Below, piece after piece: positions 16,485 through 23,849 of a stretch of DNA of 64,000 nt (position 1 is the stretch's first letter; each line of letters begins with the position of its first letter). Source of the DNA: ZC4RG30 sp046347045 (GTDB lineage Bacteria > Pseudomonadota > Gammaproteobacteria > Steroidobacterales > Steroidobacteraceae). The notes under the pieces were generated by a model, which saw only the letters and a list, made by a program, of their open reading frames with translations, had not been told where the DNA came from and did no database searches. The translations under genes were made by a program, and so were the position numbers. The DNA is taken from contig JAXMGX010000002.1 in assembly GCA_046347045.1 (NCBI GenBank), forward strand, positions 186,001-250,000, in the 5' to 3' direction.

Positions 16485-17285
16485 CTAGGGTCTTGTGTAG
16501 GGCTCCCGGCCCTTCCCCTTCAAAGGCAGAGATCCGGCAGACAAGAGCTCCTTCTCGCGTCGTGGCGGCGCTGCCAACTGCTCGCGTTCCCGCTGGCGCA
16601 GCAAGGCGTGCGGCGTCGCTCGCACGGGCTGGTCACGGAACCTCCTGGGCGTCGCATTGGCGGCAACACCCTGCTCCCGTAGGTGAGCTGCAAACTTCGC
16701 CCGCCACTCCTGCAGCGTCGCCTTCTTGACGTTGAGCCGTCTGCCCTGCTCGTCGACCGCTTTCATCACCACATGAACATGCGGGTGAGGTTCATCGGTG
16801 TGCAGCGCCATGACATACCTATGTTTCAAGGCGAATTCCTCCCGGCAGAATTTCTGCGTTGCCGAGAGCACTCGTTCCGGATTGGTGCCCGCCGGCATTG
16901 AGAACACCAGCTTGTGGACCAGACGCGCCGGGGTTTGCCTCCTCCCCCCACCCAGGGTGTTCCTGGCGCCGGCTTCCTGAAGGTCCAGATTCCATTCGTC
17001 CGGAATCGTGCCCGCTGTGCCCTTTCCGGTAAGAACGTCGCCCTCATCGGTGAGCAATTCCACTTCGCCCTTTCTCCCGATGTAGTCGATGTGGCGCTGC
17101 ACGGCCTTGCTCGATCCCGCGCCACTGGACAGCACTTTGACCATCACCTCCGGTGTCCGCGCCGCCGTCCGCGCAACCAGTTGGGCTTGCGCTGGAGTCA
17201 GGTGGCGTTGATCCGGGCGACCACCTCCGCGCCCGTAAGATCGAAGGTTGAACAGCAACAGCTCTTCCTCAATCTGCCTGCTCAT
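16485..17285 (-). CDS. Relaxase/mobilization nuclease
   Basis: A 266-aa protein with the relaxase domain (PF03432-like). The metal-binding three-His signature is in ALHTDEPHPHVHVVMKA, and the segment SSKAVQRHIDYIGRKGEVEL is typical of mobilizable-element relaxases. It nicks and covalently binds oriT during conjugative mobilization. The start at 17285 (MSRQIEEELLLF) lies 17 nt inside the end of mobC, indicating coupling; the longer frame to 17492 runs antisense through mobC codons. The C-terminus is basic and proline-rich without a primase or helicase domain. No coupling protein or secretion genes are nearby. Confidence 0.85.
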   Translation of the reverse strand: MSRQIEEELLLFNLRSYGRGGGRPDQRHLTPAQAQLVARTAARTPEVMVKVLSSGAGSSKAVQRHIDYIGRKGEVELLTDEGDVLTGKGTAGTIPDEWNLDLQEAGARNTLGGGRRQTPARLVHKLVFSMPAGTNPERVLSATQKFCREEFALKHRYVMALHTDEPHPHVHVVMKAVDEQGRRLNVKKATLQEWRAKFAAHLREQGVAANATPRRFRDQPVRATPHALLRQREREQLAAPPRREKELLSAGSLPLKGKGREPYTRP

Positions 17286-17814
17286 ATCCCACCTCCCAGG
17301 ACGCTTTGTTGGCCTTGAGCGCCGCCTTGAAATGGTCGCGCAGCGCGGTGCAAACCTTGATGAACAGGCCCAGCTCATGCCTTCCAGGAAGCTCCAGCTC
17401 ACCCTTCGCATTGGCCATGCGTACCAGTTGGTTGAGGTTGCGACCGATGATCGATAGCTGCACCACGCCCTGCTCGAACGCCTGCATCTCAACCTTCGGC
17501 AAGGGCCGCAGGTTCAGCACATGCGAGCGCAGCACGGCGGCCGCATACGTAGCCGCCGGCAGGCCCCTGGCACGCGCCCGCTCCGCCAGAGGAATCCGTA
17601 CATCCGGATGCAGGCATATCAGCATCTTCGAGAGCCGCGCACCCTGCGCAGGTTCCTGAAACGATGACCTGCCGAGTCGAGCCGGATCAATCGCGCCATC
17701 CACCAAGCGCTTTAGCAGCGCAGCCTCGGTGAGTCCGAAGCCGGCCGCCACGCTGGAGAACTGAGCCTTCTCTTCCGCCGAGAGTCTCACAGCACTGATC
17801 TTGTTTCGCGCCAT
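17269..17814 (-). CDS. mobC: MobC-like plasmid mobilization relaxosome protein
   Basis: A 181-aa protein with an N-terminal ribbon-helix-helix-like region (KISAVRLSAEEKAQFSSVAA) and the MobC domain QLSIIGRNLNQLVRMANAKG toward the C-terminus. MobC melts DNA at oriT so that the relaxase can nick. It is the first gene of the mobC-relaxase pair, and the intergenic region upstream (17815-18023) is the expected place for oriT. Confidence 0.8.
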   Translation of the reverse strand: MARNKISAVRLSAEEKAQFSSVAAGFGLTEAALLKRLVDGAIDPARLGRSSFQEPAQGARLSKMLICLHPDVRIPLAERARARGLPAATYAAAVLRSHVLNLRPLPKVEMQAFEQGVVQLSIIGRNLNQLVRMANAKGELELPGRHELGLFIKVCTALRDHFKAALKANKASWEVGYEQAD

Positions 17815-17900
17815 GGGGAAGATTGTCTAACAACACTTAGCCGTTGGCTTTCCTGCGTTTCACGGTAAATGTGCCCAATACCTACCTGCACTGCGCACTC
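17815..17900. other. Candidate origin of transfer (oriT)
   Basis: The non-coding stretch just upstream of mobC contains GGTAAATGTGCCC at 17864-17876. It resembles the nick region of RSF1010/R1162-type origins (GGTAAGTGCGCCC class, from memory). A short inverted pair AGCC/GGCT lies upstream. The position between mobC and the divergent excisionase/integrase genes is where mobilizable elements often carry oriT. The relaxase type does not guarantee this nick consensus, so the call is tentative. Confidence 0.35.
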
Positions 17901-18023
17901 AAACAGAGGCAACGACAGACGGAAGAATTGCCGGAAGAATCCGCGAAACTCTGGATGCTCATTTGCTGTCGCTCGGTTCATATTCACTTCTGGAAAGCCC
18001 TTCAGAATTCCCGCCGGAACCAC

Positions 18024-18473
18024 ATGCCAGCGACTTCGACGACACCGGTAGATCCACAGCAGCTTGCCTTGGACTTCTCCGCACCGACAACCAAGAAGCA
18101 ACCCTGCCGATCTCGCGAGGCACCAAAGCCGGCACCTGAGATTGCCGACACACACTCCCGCTACCTCACTCGCCTGGAAGCCGCCCAGTACATCCGCTGC
18201 AGCCCCCGTTTCCTCGACGACATGCCCCTGCCCTTCATCCGCAAGGGCCGCTGCAAGGTCTACGACCGCGTTGATCTGGACGCCTACATGCAGGACGATA
18301 GGCATCGAGGGCGGGCCTGGAAGGAGAATCTATGGCCCGTGAACGTGGACTCTACCGCCGCAAGGATTCGCGGTACTGGTGGATCAGCCTCGTCCTCGCG
18401 GACGGACGCCGCGTATGCCAAAGCACTGGGTGTGTCGATCACGCCGATGCCGCGGCCTGCGCAGTCCGCCTGA
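18024..18473 (+). CDS. Excisionase-like helix-turn-helix protein
   Basis: A 149-aa protein with a MerR/excisionase-type HTH_17 domain: YLTRLEAAQYIRCSPRFLDD then LPFIRKGRCKVYDRVDLDAY. Such proteins act as recombination directionality factors or repressors next to integrases. The start at 18024 is chosen because the domain needs no further upstream sequence, although the frame is open to 17844. The last 142 bases overlap the integrase gene in another phase, so the C-terminal tail (VDSTAARIRGTGG...) is a translation of integrase coding sequence and probably unstructured. Confidence 0.65.
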   Translation: MPATSTTPVDPQQLALDFSAPTTKKQPCRSREAPKPAPEIADTHSRYLTRLEAAQYIRCSPRFLDDMPLPFIRKGRCKVYDRVDLDAYMQDDRHRGRAWKENLWPVNVDSTAARIRGTGGSASSSRTDAAYAKALGVSITPMPRPAQSA

Positions 18474-19414
18474 AGAACGAGGCGATTGAAGCTCGGCAGC
18501 AGGGAATCGTCGGTGTATTCGTGTGGCAGCAAGCGGTCATGCGTTACCTGGAAGAGTCGGCAGACAAGCGCAGCCAGCGGGATGATCGTGATCATCTGAA
18601 ACGGCTGGACCCTTATCTGCGGTCCCTGCGACTGGAGGCGATCGACATGACGGCGTTGCAGCCGTTCGTGCGGGATCGCAAGACGAAGGATGGTGTCTCG
18701 AACGCGACCGTCAATCGCGCACTCGAGGTGGTTCGGCGGATACTGAATGTCGCGCATCAGGACTGGCGCTGGCTTCGCGGGGTTCCGAAGATTCGGATGC
18801 TGAAGGAACCCCGGCGGCGAGTGCGATTCCTGCGACGCGATGAGGCGGACCGGCTGATGGCGACGTTGCCTTACCACATGAAGCCGATCGTGCAGTTCGC
18901 ACTGGCGACCGGCTGTCGTGCGGGAGAGATTCACGGGCTCGAATGGAGTCGCGTGGATCTGATCCGAAAGGTCGCGTGGCTCGATCATGGCACGACGAAG
19001 TCGGGTGACGGTCGGGGCATTCCGCTCAATGCGGACGCCCTGGCGGCGCTCGAATCAGTGCAGGGCAAGCACCCGCGCTGGTGCTTCACCTTCGCCGGTC
19101 ACCGTATCCACCAGAGCTCCTCTGCGTGGGAGAAGGCGAAAGAGCGCGCCGGCATCGAGGACTTCCGCTTCCACGACCTGAGGCACACCTGGGCCTCGTG
19201 GCACGTGCAGAGTGGCACTTCGCTGCCGGAGTTGATGGAACTGGGAGGCTGGAAGTCTTACGAGATGGTGCTGCGCTATGCACACCTGGCGCCGGAGAAA
19301 TTGGGCGCCGTGGCCAGTCGCATCGAACGGCAACCGCTCGGGGGTCTTGCTGGGGAGTTGAATGGCAGAAACGTAGCGAGCGCTGCTACGTTTCCGCTAC
19401 GTTCCATCAACTAA
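18332..19414 (+). CDS. Tyrosine site-specific integrase
   Basis: A 360-aa phage-type integrase that inserts and excises the element at tRNA-Arg. After a basic N-terminal region and a SAM-like core-binding domain (about 62-150), the catalytic domain shows R196 (GCRAGEIHGLEW), K223, H281-x-x-R284 (HDLRHTWASW), W307 (GGWKS in the His/Trp position) and nucleophile Y316 (VLRYAHLAPEK). AAGGAG lies upstream of the ATG at 18332. The stop at 19412 lies 35 bp from the end of the tRNA, the classic arrangement. All catalytic residues are present, so integration or excision should be possible if attachment sites remain. Confidence 0.92.
   Translation: MARERGLYRRKDSRYWWISLVLADGRRVCQSTGCVDHADAAACAVRLKNEAIEARQQGIVGVFVWQQAVMRYLEESADKRSQRDDRDHLKRLDPYLRSLRLEAIDMTALQPFVRDRKTKDGVSNATVNRALEVVRRILNVAHQDWRWLRGVPKIRMLKEPRRRVRFLRRDEADRLMATLPYHMKPIVQFALATGCRAGEIHGLEWSRVDLIRKVAWLDHGTTKSGDGRGIPLNADALAALESVQGKHPRWCFTFAGHRIHQSSSAWEKAKERAGIEDFRFHDLRHTWASWHVQSGTSLPELMELGGWKSYEMVLRYAHLAPEKLGAVASRIERQPLGGLAGELNGRNVASAATFPLRSIN
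19370..19403. repeat. Three copies of an 8-bp motif at the integrase 3' end (possible arm-type sites)
   Basis: GCTACGTT occurs at 19385-19392 and again at 19396-19403, exactly 11 bp apart, with an inverted copy AACGTAGC at 19370-19377. All lie in the last codons of int, about 50-80 bp from the tRNA. Helically phased repeats beside an attachment site resemble integrase arm-type or excisionase sites. Function is inferred. Confidence 0.4.
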
Positions 19415-19441
19415 GCACTTGGGAGAATCACCCAAGTGCTT
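19413..19441. terminator. Hairpin between integrase and tRNA-Arg, probably bidirectional terminator
   Basis: AAGCACTTGGG (19413-19423) pairs perfectly with CCCAAGTGCTT (19431-19441) around a 7-nt loop. The stem begins in the int stop codon and ends 8 bp from the encoded CCA of the tRNA. Tracts flanking it are only moderately T/A-rich (TTGATTGATT), so termination efficiency is uncertain. Confidence 0.6.
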
Positions 19442-19448
19442 GATTGAT

Positions 19449-19525
19449 TGGCGCGCCCGAAGAGATTCGAACTCCTGACCTTCTGGTTCGTAGCCAGACG
19501 CTCTATCCAGCTGAGCTACGGGCGC
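19449..19525 (-). tRNA. tRNA-Arg(ACG)
   Basis: The minus strand folds as a complete cloverleaf: acceptor GCGCCCG/CGGGCGC (19519-19525 with 19453-19459), anticodon arm TCTGG-CTACGAA-CCAGA giving anticodon ACG (read as ICG), a T-arm with TTCGAAT, discriminator G and genomically encoded CCA (19449-19451). It reads CGU/CGC/CGA arginine codons. The integrase gene adjoins its 3' end, so it is the likely attachment target, and the tRNA remains intact. Confidence 0.95.
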
Positions 19526-19613
19526 ATGGGGACGCGCATTCTAGTGGGCAGGCCCTGCCCATGCAAGGCAAGGGCTAGGGGTGCCGAATCCCCAGGCGTA
19601 AGATCGGCCCCCA

Positions 19614-20525
19614 ATGGACACGGCCCCCGCCAGCTCCCTGGGACTTCCACTGCTCACGCTGGCCGTAGCCGAACGGCTCATTACCGCGCAGGACCGGGCC
19701 GAGCCCCGAATCACCGTGTCGCTCGACCTGGGCAAATCCACCGTCATCGTGGAACCGGGCGCTGAACAGTGGACCTGCCCGCTGGGCGCATTCCCGTACC
19801 CGTTCGGACTCAAGGAACGCACCGTCTATGCCTGGTCGGGCAGCGCCTTCGAGCCGGTGTCGCGCTTCGATGGCGGGCTGTATAAGCTGGTGCCCACCGA
19901 CTGGGGCCCGCCCACCTTCGAGATCGACGGCATCAAGATGCTGCCCACGGCGCGCATATCACCCTTCGAGGATGCCGAAGACAAGGTGGCGCTGATCCGG
20001 CCCCGCACGAAACGCGTGCTGGACTGCTGCGGCGGGCTGGGCTACTTCGCGCACTGGTGCCTGATCGAGCAGGCCTTCGAGGTGGTGTCGTACGAGAAGA
20101 GCGAGGCCGTGATCTGGCTGCGTACGATCAATCCCTGGTCGCCGCGCGGGGATTCACGGCTGAAGCTGATCCACGGCGACATCGCGGAGAAGATCGTGGA
20201 CCTCCCAGACAAGAGCTTCGACGCCATCCTGCACGATCCGCCCCGCTTCGGCACCGCGGGCGAGCTCTATTCGCAGGCCTTCTATGACCACCTGGCGCGG
20301 GTGATCCGGCGCGATGGCCTGCTGTTCCACTACACCGGCACGCCGAACAGGATCACCAGCGGCCGCGATGTACCGCGCGAGGTGAAACGGCGGCTGGAGA
20401 AGGCGGGTTTCCAGGCGCAAATCAGCGGCGATGGCGTGCTCGCCAAGCGAGTCGCGGCGGGCGCGGCGATGGCCGGCGCCGGCACGCCTATGCGCTCGCG
20501 GCGTCCTCGACCGGCACGACGCTGA
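19614..20525 (+). CDS. COG2521-like SAM-dependent methyltransferase / spermidine-synthase-like protein
   Basis: A 303-aa Rossmann-fold enzyme. The SAM-binding motif I is RVLDCCGGLGYFAHW, and the catalytic-region motif is LHDPPRFGTAGELYSQAFYD, followed by DGLLFHYTGTPN. The DPPRF...AGELYS...FHY signature matches what I recall of COG2521, predicted methyltransferases best known from archaea. The N-terminal ~130 residues form an unassigned domain. Substrate is unknown. Its 3' end overlaps the convergent transglutaminase gene by 38 bp, so the last ~12 residues (MRSRRPRPARR) lie opposite conserved-gene sequence. It is the first gene past the tRNA and belongs to the backbone. Confidence 0.65.
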   Translation: MDTAPASSLGLPLLTLAVAERLITAQDRAEPRITVSLDLGKSTVIVEPGAEQWTCPLGAFPYPFGLKERTVYAWSGSAFEPVSRFDGGLYKLVPTDWGPPTFEIDGIKMLPTARISPFEDAEDKVALIRPRTKRVLDCCGGLGYFAHWCLIEQAFEVVSYEKSEAVIWLRTINPWSPRGDSRLKLIHGDIAEKIVDLPDKSFDAILHDPPRFGTAGELYSQAFYDHLARVIRRDGLLFHYTGTPNRITSGRDVPREVKRRLEKAGFQAQISGDGVLAKRVAAGAAMAGAGTPMRSRRPRPARR

Positions 20526-21390
20526 CGGCCACCGCAAGCTGCTGCTCGGCGGCGCCGCGCACCACGCCGCGCAGCGGCGACACGTCGTGGTACTCGCGAC
20601 CCCAGCCCAGCGTCACGAACTCGGTGTCGGCGATCTTGCCATTGGTGGGATCGAAGGCCACCCAGCCATGCGCCGGGCTGTGGCTCGCCACCCAGGCATG
20701 CGATGCATCGGCGCCGGCGTTGCTGTCCTTGCCGTCCTTGCGACGATTGAGCACATAGCCACTCACATAGCGCGCCGGCAGACCCAGCGACCGCAGGCAG
20801 GAGAGCATCAGGTGCGCGAAGTCCTGGCAGACGCCGCTGCGCAGCTCCAGGACTTCCTCGACGCTGGTCGAGACATTCGTGGACGCAGTGTCGTACTTGA
20901 ACTCGCTGCGGATGCGCTGCGTGAGCTCGAGCATCGCGTCCATCCACGGTCGCTTGTCGGTGAAGTTCCTGCGCGCATAGTCGCGCGTGGAGTTCAGCAC
21001 CGGCACCGCGGGCGATGGCACGCGATACTGCTCCACATCGAGCCTGGTGCGGCGATCCCACACACCGGGCGCGGCCAGGGCGGTTTCCCACGCCGGGGAT
21101 GCAGACCCGGGCGCCGGCGCATGCGGCACCACGATCACTTCGGATTCGGCGCGCACGATGAGCGCATCGTGCGGTGTATCGACCACGATGCCGGCGTAGG
21201 AATTGCCGAAGTAATCCACGCCCCCGCTGCGCTCGCCGGGTTCCGGGGTTACCACCAGCCTGTGCGACAGCACCTTCTGCCAGCTCGTCTCACGCGGCGA
21301 CAGATGCGCTATCTGGCGACTGATGTCGACCGGTGAGGTGTACTTGTACACCGTCTCGTGCGATACGCGATATCGGGCAGGAACGGCCAT
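20488..21390 (-). CDS. Transglutaminase-like cysteine protease-fold protein
   Basis: A 300-aa protein: an N-terminal beta-rich Bact_transglu_N region (YRVSHETVYKYTSPVDISRQ) followed by a transglutaminase core with the catalytic triad Cys (RSGVCQDFAHLML), His (DASHAWV) and Asp (GWVAFDPTNG). Such proteins are encoded with ATP-grasp and alpha-E proteins and are thought to cleave or transfer peptide amide bonds; no signal peptide is seen. The start at 21390 shares a nucleotide with the stop of the upstream gene (TGATG), so it is the last gene of a coupled operon. Confidence 0.88.
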   Translation of the reverse strand: MAVPARYRVSHETVYKYTSPVDISRQIAHLSPRETSWQKVLSHRLVVTPEPGERSGGVDYFGNSYAGIVVDTPHDALIVRAESEVIVVPHAPAPGSASPAWETALAAPGVWDRRTRLDVEQYRVPSPAVPVLNSTRDYARRNFTDKRPWMDAMLELTQRIRSEFKYDTASTNVSTSVEEVLELRSGVCQDFAHLMLSCLRSLGLPARYVSGYVLNRRKDGKDSNAGADASHAWVASHSPAHGWVAFDPTNGKIADTEFVTLGWGREYHDVSPLRGVVRGAAEQQLAVAVSVVPVEDAASA

Positions 21391-23834
21391 CAGGAGTTGA
21401 ACGAGGAGATGATGGGCGTCTGGCGCACATTGAAGAAACGGCGCGTGAGCAGGTCGTTCAGCTCGAGCGCGCCGCCGCGCAGTCCGGTGATGGCCTCGCG
21501 CAGCGCGCTGCTCTCGGGCTGCAAATCCCTGGACTTGTCGAGGTTCTGCAAATAACGCACATGCGGCCGGACAAGATCGGCGCCGCAGGGGCCGTAGCTC
21601 CTTTCCAGCACTTCCAGGTAATCGAGTATGCCGACGGCCTGGAACAGCACCGAGCGCGGATTGCTGGGGTCCACCACCACCAGGTCGAGCACCGGCAGCC
21701 ACTCGGGACTGGCCATGTAGCGCGCGCGGTAGGTGACGATGGAATCCGACAGCGTCAGCAGCCAGGACAGCCCCGACTGGCCGTCGTGCAGGAAGGCGCA
21801 TTGCACGGCCGCGCACTGGAACGTGAGCCGTTCCAGGCGCCGGCCGATCGACATGAACCGCCAGGCATGGTCGCGCGTCATGCCGTCGAGCGCGAAACCG
21901 GACAGCGTCATCAGCCGCGTGGCAACCACGTCCAGCCATTGCAGCGCGCCGGGCACGGCCTTGCCTGCGTCCTCGGGCACCTCGTCGAGCAGGCCGTTGA
22001 TGGCGCGCCAGTTGTCATGCGACATGCGTTCGCGCAGGTGGAAGGCCACCTGCTGCAGCGTGCGCAGCTTGCGTGGCATGCCATCGGGGTGCTCGCCATC
22101 CACCGCCGCCCGCAGCAGTTCCTTGTCGGCATCCTCGCCCGGTGCGATCAGGCCGTTTTCGCTGGCGAGTTCGTGGATGGGAAGCTGTGAGTTTTCCTCG
22201 TCCTCGTTTTCCTGCAGCTTCAGGCTCAGCGCCAGGCGCAGCAGGCGCGCGGTGTCCTCGCAGCGCTCCTCGTAGCGGCCGAACCAGTAGAGGTTCTCGG
22301 CCAGCCGCGACGGCAGGCCGGCTGGAGAACGCACCAGATCGGCGGCGGTAACGGTGGTTCTGAGCAGCGTGAAGCTGGAATCCACCTGGCCCGGCGACAG
22401 CACCCAGGTGTCCTTCGATCCGCCGCCGCGCTGCATGCTGACCACGCGCGCCTTGTCGCTGCTGGCCACGCGCGTGAGCCCGCCGGGCATCACCATGTAG
22501 CCGCCGGGTGTGGCCACGGCGAACACGCGCAGGCCGACGCAACGCGGCTCGAGCCCCACTCCCGGTCCGCGCGACAGCACCGGAGCCTGCGACACATGCA
22601 CCAGCTCCTGCGCGATGTAGCGCTCGGGGCGGGCCTGGAGTCGACTGCGCAGATCGAGCAGTGCGTCCTCATCGAGATCGGTGCCGAACACCACGTCGAT
22701 GTTGTCGCTGCGGTCCACGGGCTTGAACACCAGGTGGTCCATCTTTGCGATGGCATCTTCAAGGGCAGCCGGCTCGCCGCACCACCAGGTGGCGATGGAA
22801 GGCAGCTTCAGTTCCTCACCCAGCAGCCGCTCGCTGAGGCGCGGCAGGAAGCCCATCAGCGCGCCGGATTCGAGGATGCCCGAGCCCAGCGAATTGGCGA
22901 TGAGCACGCTGCCATTGCGCGCGCACTCGGTGAGCCCCGCCACGCCCAGCGCGGAGTCACTGCGCAGTTCCAGCGGATCGCAGAAGCTGTCGTCCTGACG
23001 CCGCAGGATGGCATGCACGCGGCGCAGGCCGCCGATGGTCTTCAGCCACACACGGCCATTGCGCACGGTGAGGTCGCCGCCTTCCACCAGCGGGAAGCCC
23101 AGGTAACGCGACAGCAGCGTGTGCTCGAAGTAGGTTTCGTTGAACGGGCCGGGCGTGAGCAGCACCACCAGCGTGGGGCCGTCGCCGCGCGGCGCGAAGT
23201 GCAGCAGCGAATCGCGCAGCGTGGCGAAGAAGCGCGCCACATGCTGCACGCGCATGTCGCGGTACAGCTTGTGGAAGGTGCGCGACACCAGCAGCCGGTT
23301 CTCGAGCGCATAGCCCGCGCCGGACACGGCCTGCGTGCGATCGTTCATCACCCACCAGCGGCCATCGGGCGAGCGCGCCAGGTCCGCGGCATACACGTGC
23401 AGATGCACGTCACCGGGCACGGCGGCGCCATGTGCCGGCCGCAGGAAGCCGGCATGGGAGAACACCAGCGGCGGCGGAATCAGCCCCTCGCGCATCGTGA
23501 GCTGCGGGCCGTACAGGTCGCCGAGGATGCGGTTCAACAGCGTGGCGCGCTGCGCGATGCCGGCCTCGATGCCCTGCCATTCCTGCGAATCGATGATGAA
23601 GGGCAGCACGTCCAGATCCCAGGGCCGGTCGTGGCCCTTGGGATCGGCATAGACGTTGTAGGTGACGCCGCTCTCGCGGATCTGCCGCTCGGCCGCCACG
23701 CGCATGGCGCCGATCTCATCGGCCGTGGCCCTGGCCAGCGTGGAATACAGGCGCGACCAGTGCGCGCGGGGCACACCCTTGCCGGCGAACAGCTCGTCGA
23801 AACGGCCATCCGGATTGGCGTATGTCGTCACCAT
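21390..23834 (-). CDS. Circularly permuted ATP-grasp type 2 ligase fused to an alpha-E domain
   Basis: An 814-aa protein. Residues ~1-500 form a circularly permuted ATP-grasp (CP_ATPgrasp_2) with WWVMNDRTQAVSGAGYALEN, LTPGPFNETYFEHTLLSRYL and SMQRGGGSKDTWVLSPG. The C-terminal ~300 residues form an alpha-E domain beginning SRLAENLYWFGRYEERCEDT. It fuses two proteins that exist separately upstream in this operon (28111-29556 and 27143-28111), so the operon holds two parallel ligase/alpha-E sets. The expected activity is ATP-dependent amide or peptide bond formation on an unknown small molecule or peptide. It is 15 nt downstream of the large transglutaminase gene. Confidence 0.88.
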   Translation of the reverse strand: MVTTYANPDGRFDELFAGKGVPRAHWSRLYSTLARATADEIGAMRVAAERQIRESGVTYNVYADPKGHDRPWDLDVLPFIIDSQEWQGIEAGIAQRATLLNRILGDLYGPQLTMREGLIPPPLVFSHAGFLRPAHGAAVPGDVHLHVYAADLARSPDGRWWVMNDRTQAVSGAGYALENRLLVSRTFHKLYRDMRVQHVARFFATLRDSLLHFAPRGDGPTLVVLLTPGPFNETYFEHTLLSRYLGFPLVEGGDLTVRNGRVWLKTIGGLRRVHAILRRQDDSFCDPLELRSDSALGVAGLTECARNGSVLIANSLGSGILESGALMGFLPRLSERLLGEELKLPSIATWWCGEPAALEDAIAKMDHLVFKPVDRSDNIDVVFGTDLDEDALLDLRSRLQARPERYIAQELVHVSQAPVLSRGPGVGLEPRCVGLRVFAVATPGGYMVMPGGLTRVASSDKARVVSMQRGGGSKDTWVLSPGQVDSSFTLLRTTVTAADLVRSPAGLPSRLAENLYWFGRYEERCEDTARLLRLALSLKLQENEDEENSQLPIHELASENGLIAPGEDADKELLRAAVDGEHPDGMPRKLRTLQQVAFHLRERMSHDNWRAINGLLDEVPEDAGKAVPGALQWLDVVATRLMTLSGFALDGMTRDHAWRFMSIGRRLERLTFQCAAVQCAFLHDGQSGLSWLLTLSDSIVTYRARYMASPEWLPVLDLVVVDPSNPRSVLFQAVGILDYLEVLERSYGPCGADLVRPHVRYLQNLDKSRDLQPESSALREAITGLRGGALELNDLLTRRFFNVRQTPIISSFNS

Positions 23835-23849
23835 GGGGCGGCGAGTCTA

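Larger units (their letters stand above)
7299..19448. mobile_element. Decayed integrative mobilizable element beside tRNA-Arg
   Basis: The segment between the IS3 element and the 3' end of tRNA-Arg(ACG) carries integrase and excisionase-like genes next to the tRNA, then mobC, relaxase, a toxin-antitoxin pair, type I restriction genes and a TIR-like gene. There are no type IV secretion or coupling genes, so it would need a helper element to transfer. The tRNA-proximal integrase fits integration at the tRNA 3' end. The left attachment site is not visible: I found no second copy of the tRNA end, and the left boundary coincides with the IS3 element, so the end was probably deleted. Base composition varies inside, with 7466-9713 clearly more AT-rich than everything around it. 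Confidence 0.65.

Noticed and set aside
18024..18473. Excisionase-like gene extended to the open-frame start at 17844
   Set aside because: The extra 60 residues have no domain and would cover the candidate oriT; the start at 18024 suffices for the HTH protein.
19449..19480. Second copy of the tRNA-Arg 3' end as left attachment site
   Set aside because: I looked near 7299-7465 and elsewhere in the element and found only a 7-bp CCCGAAG match, which is not significant.
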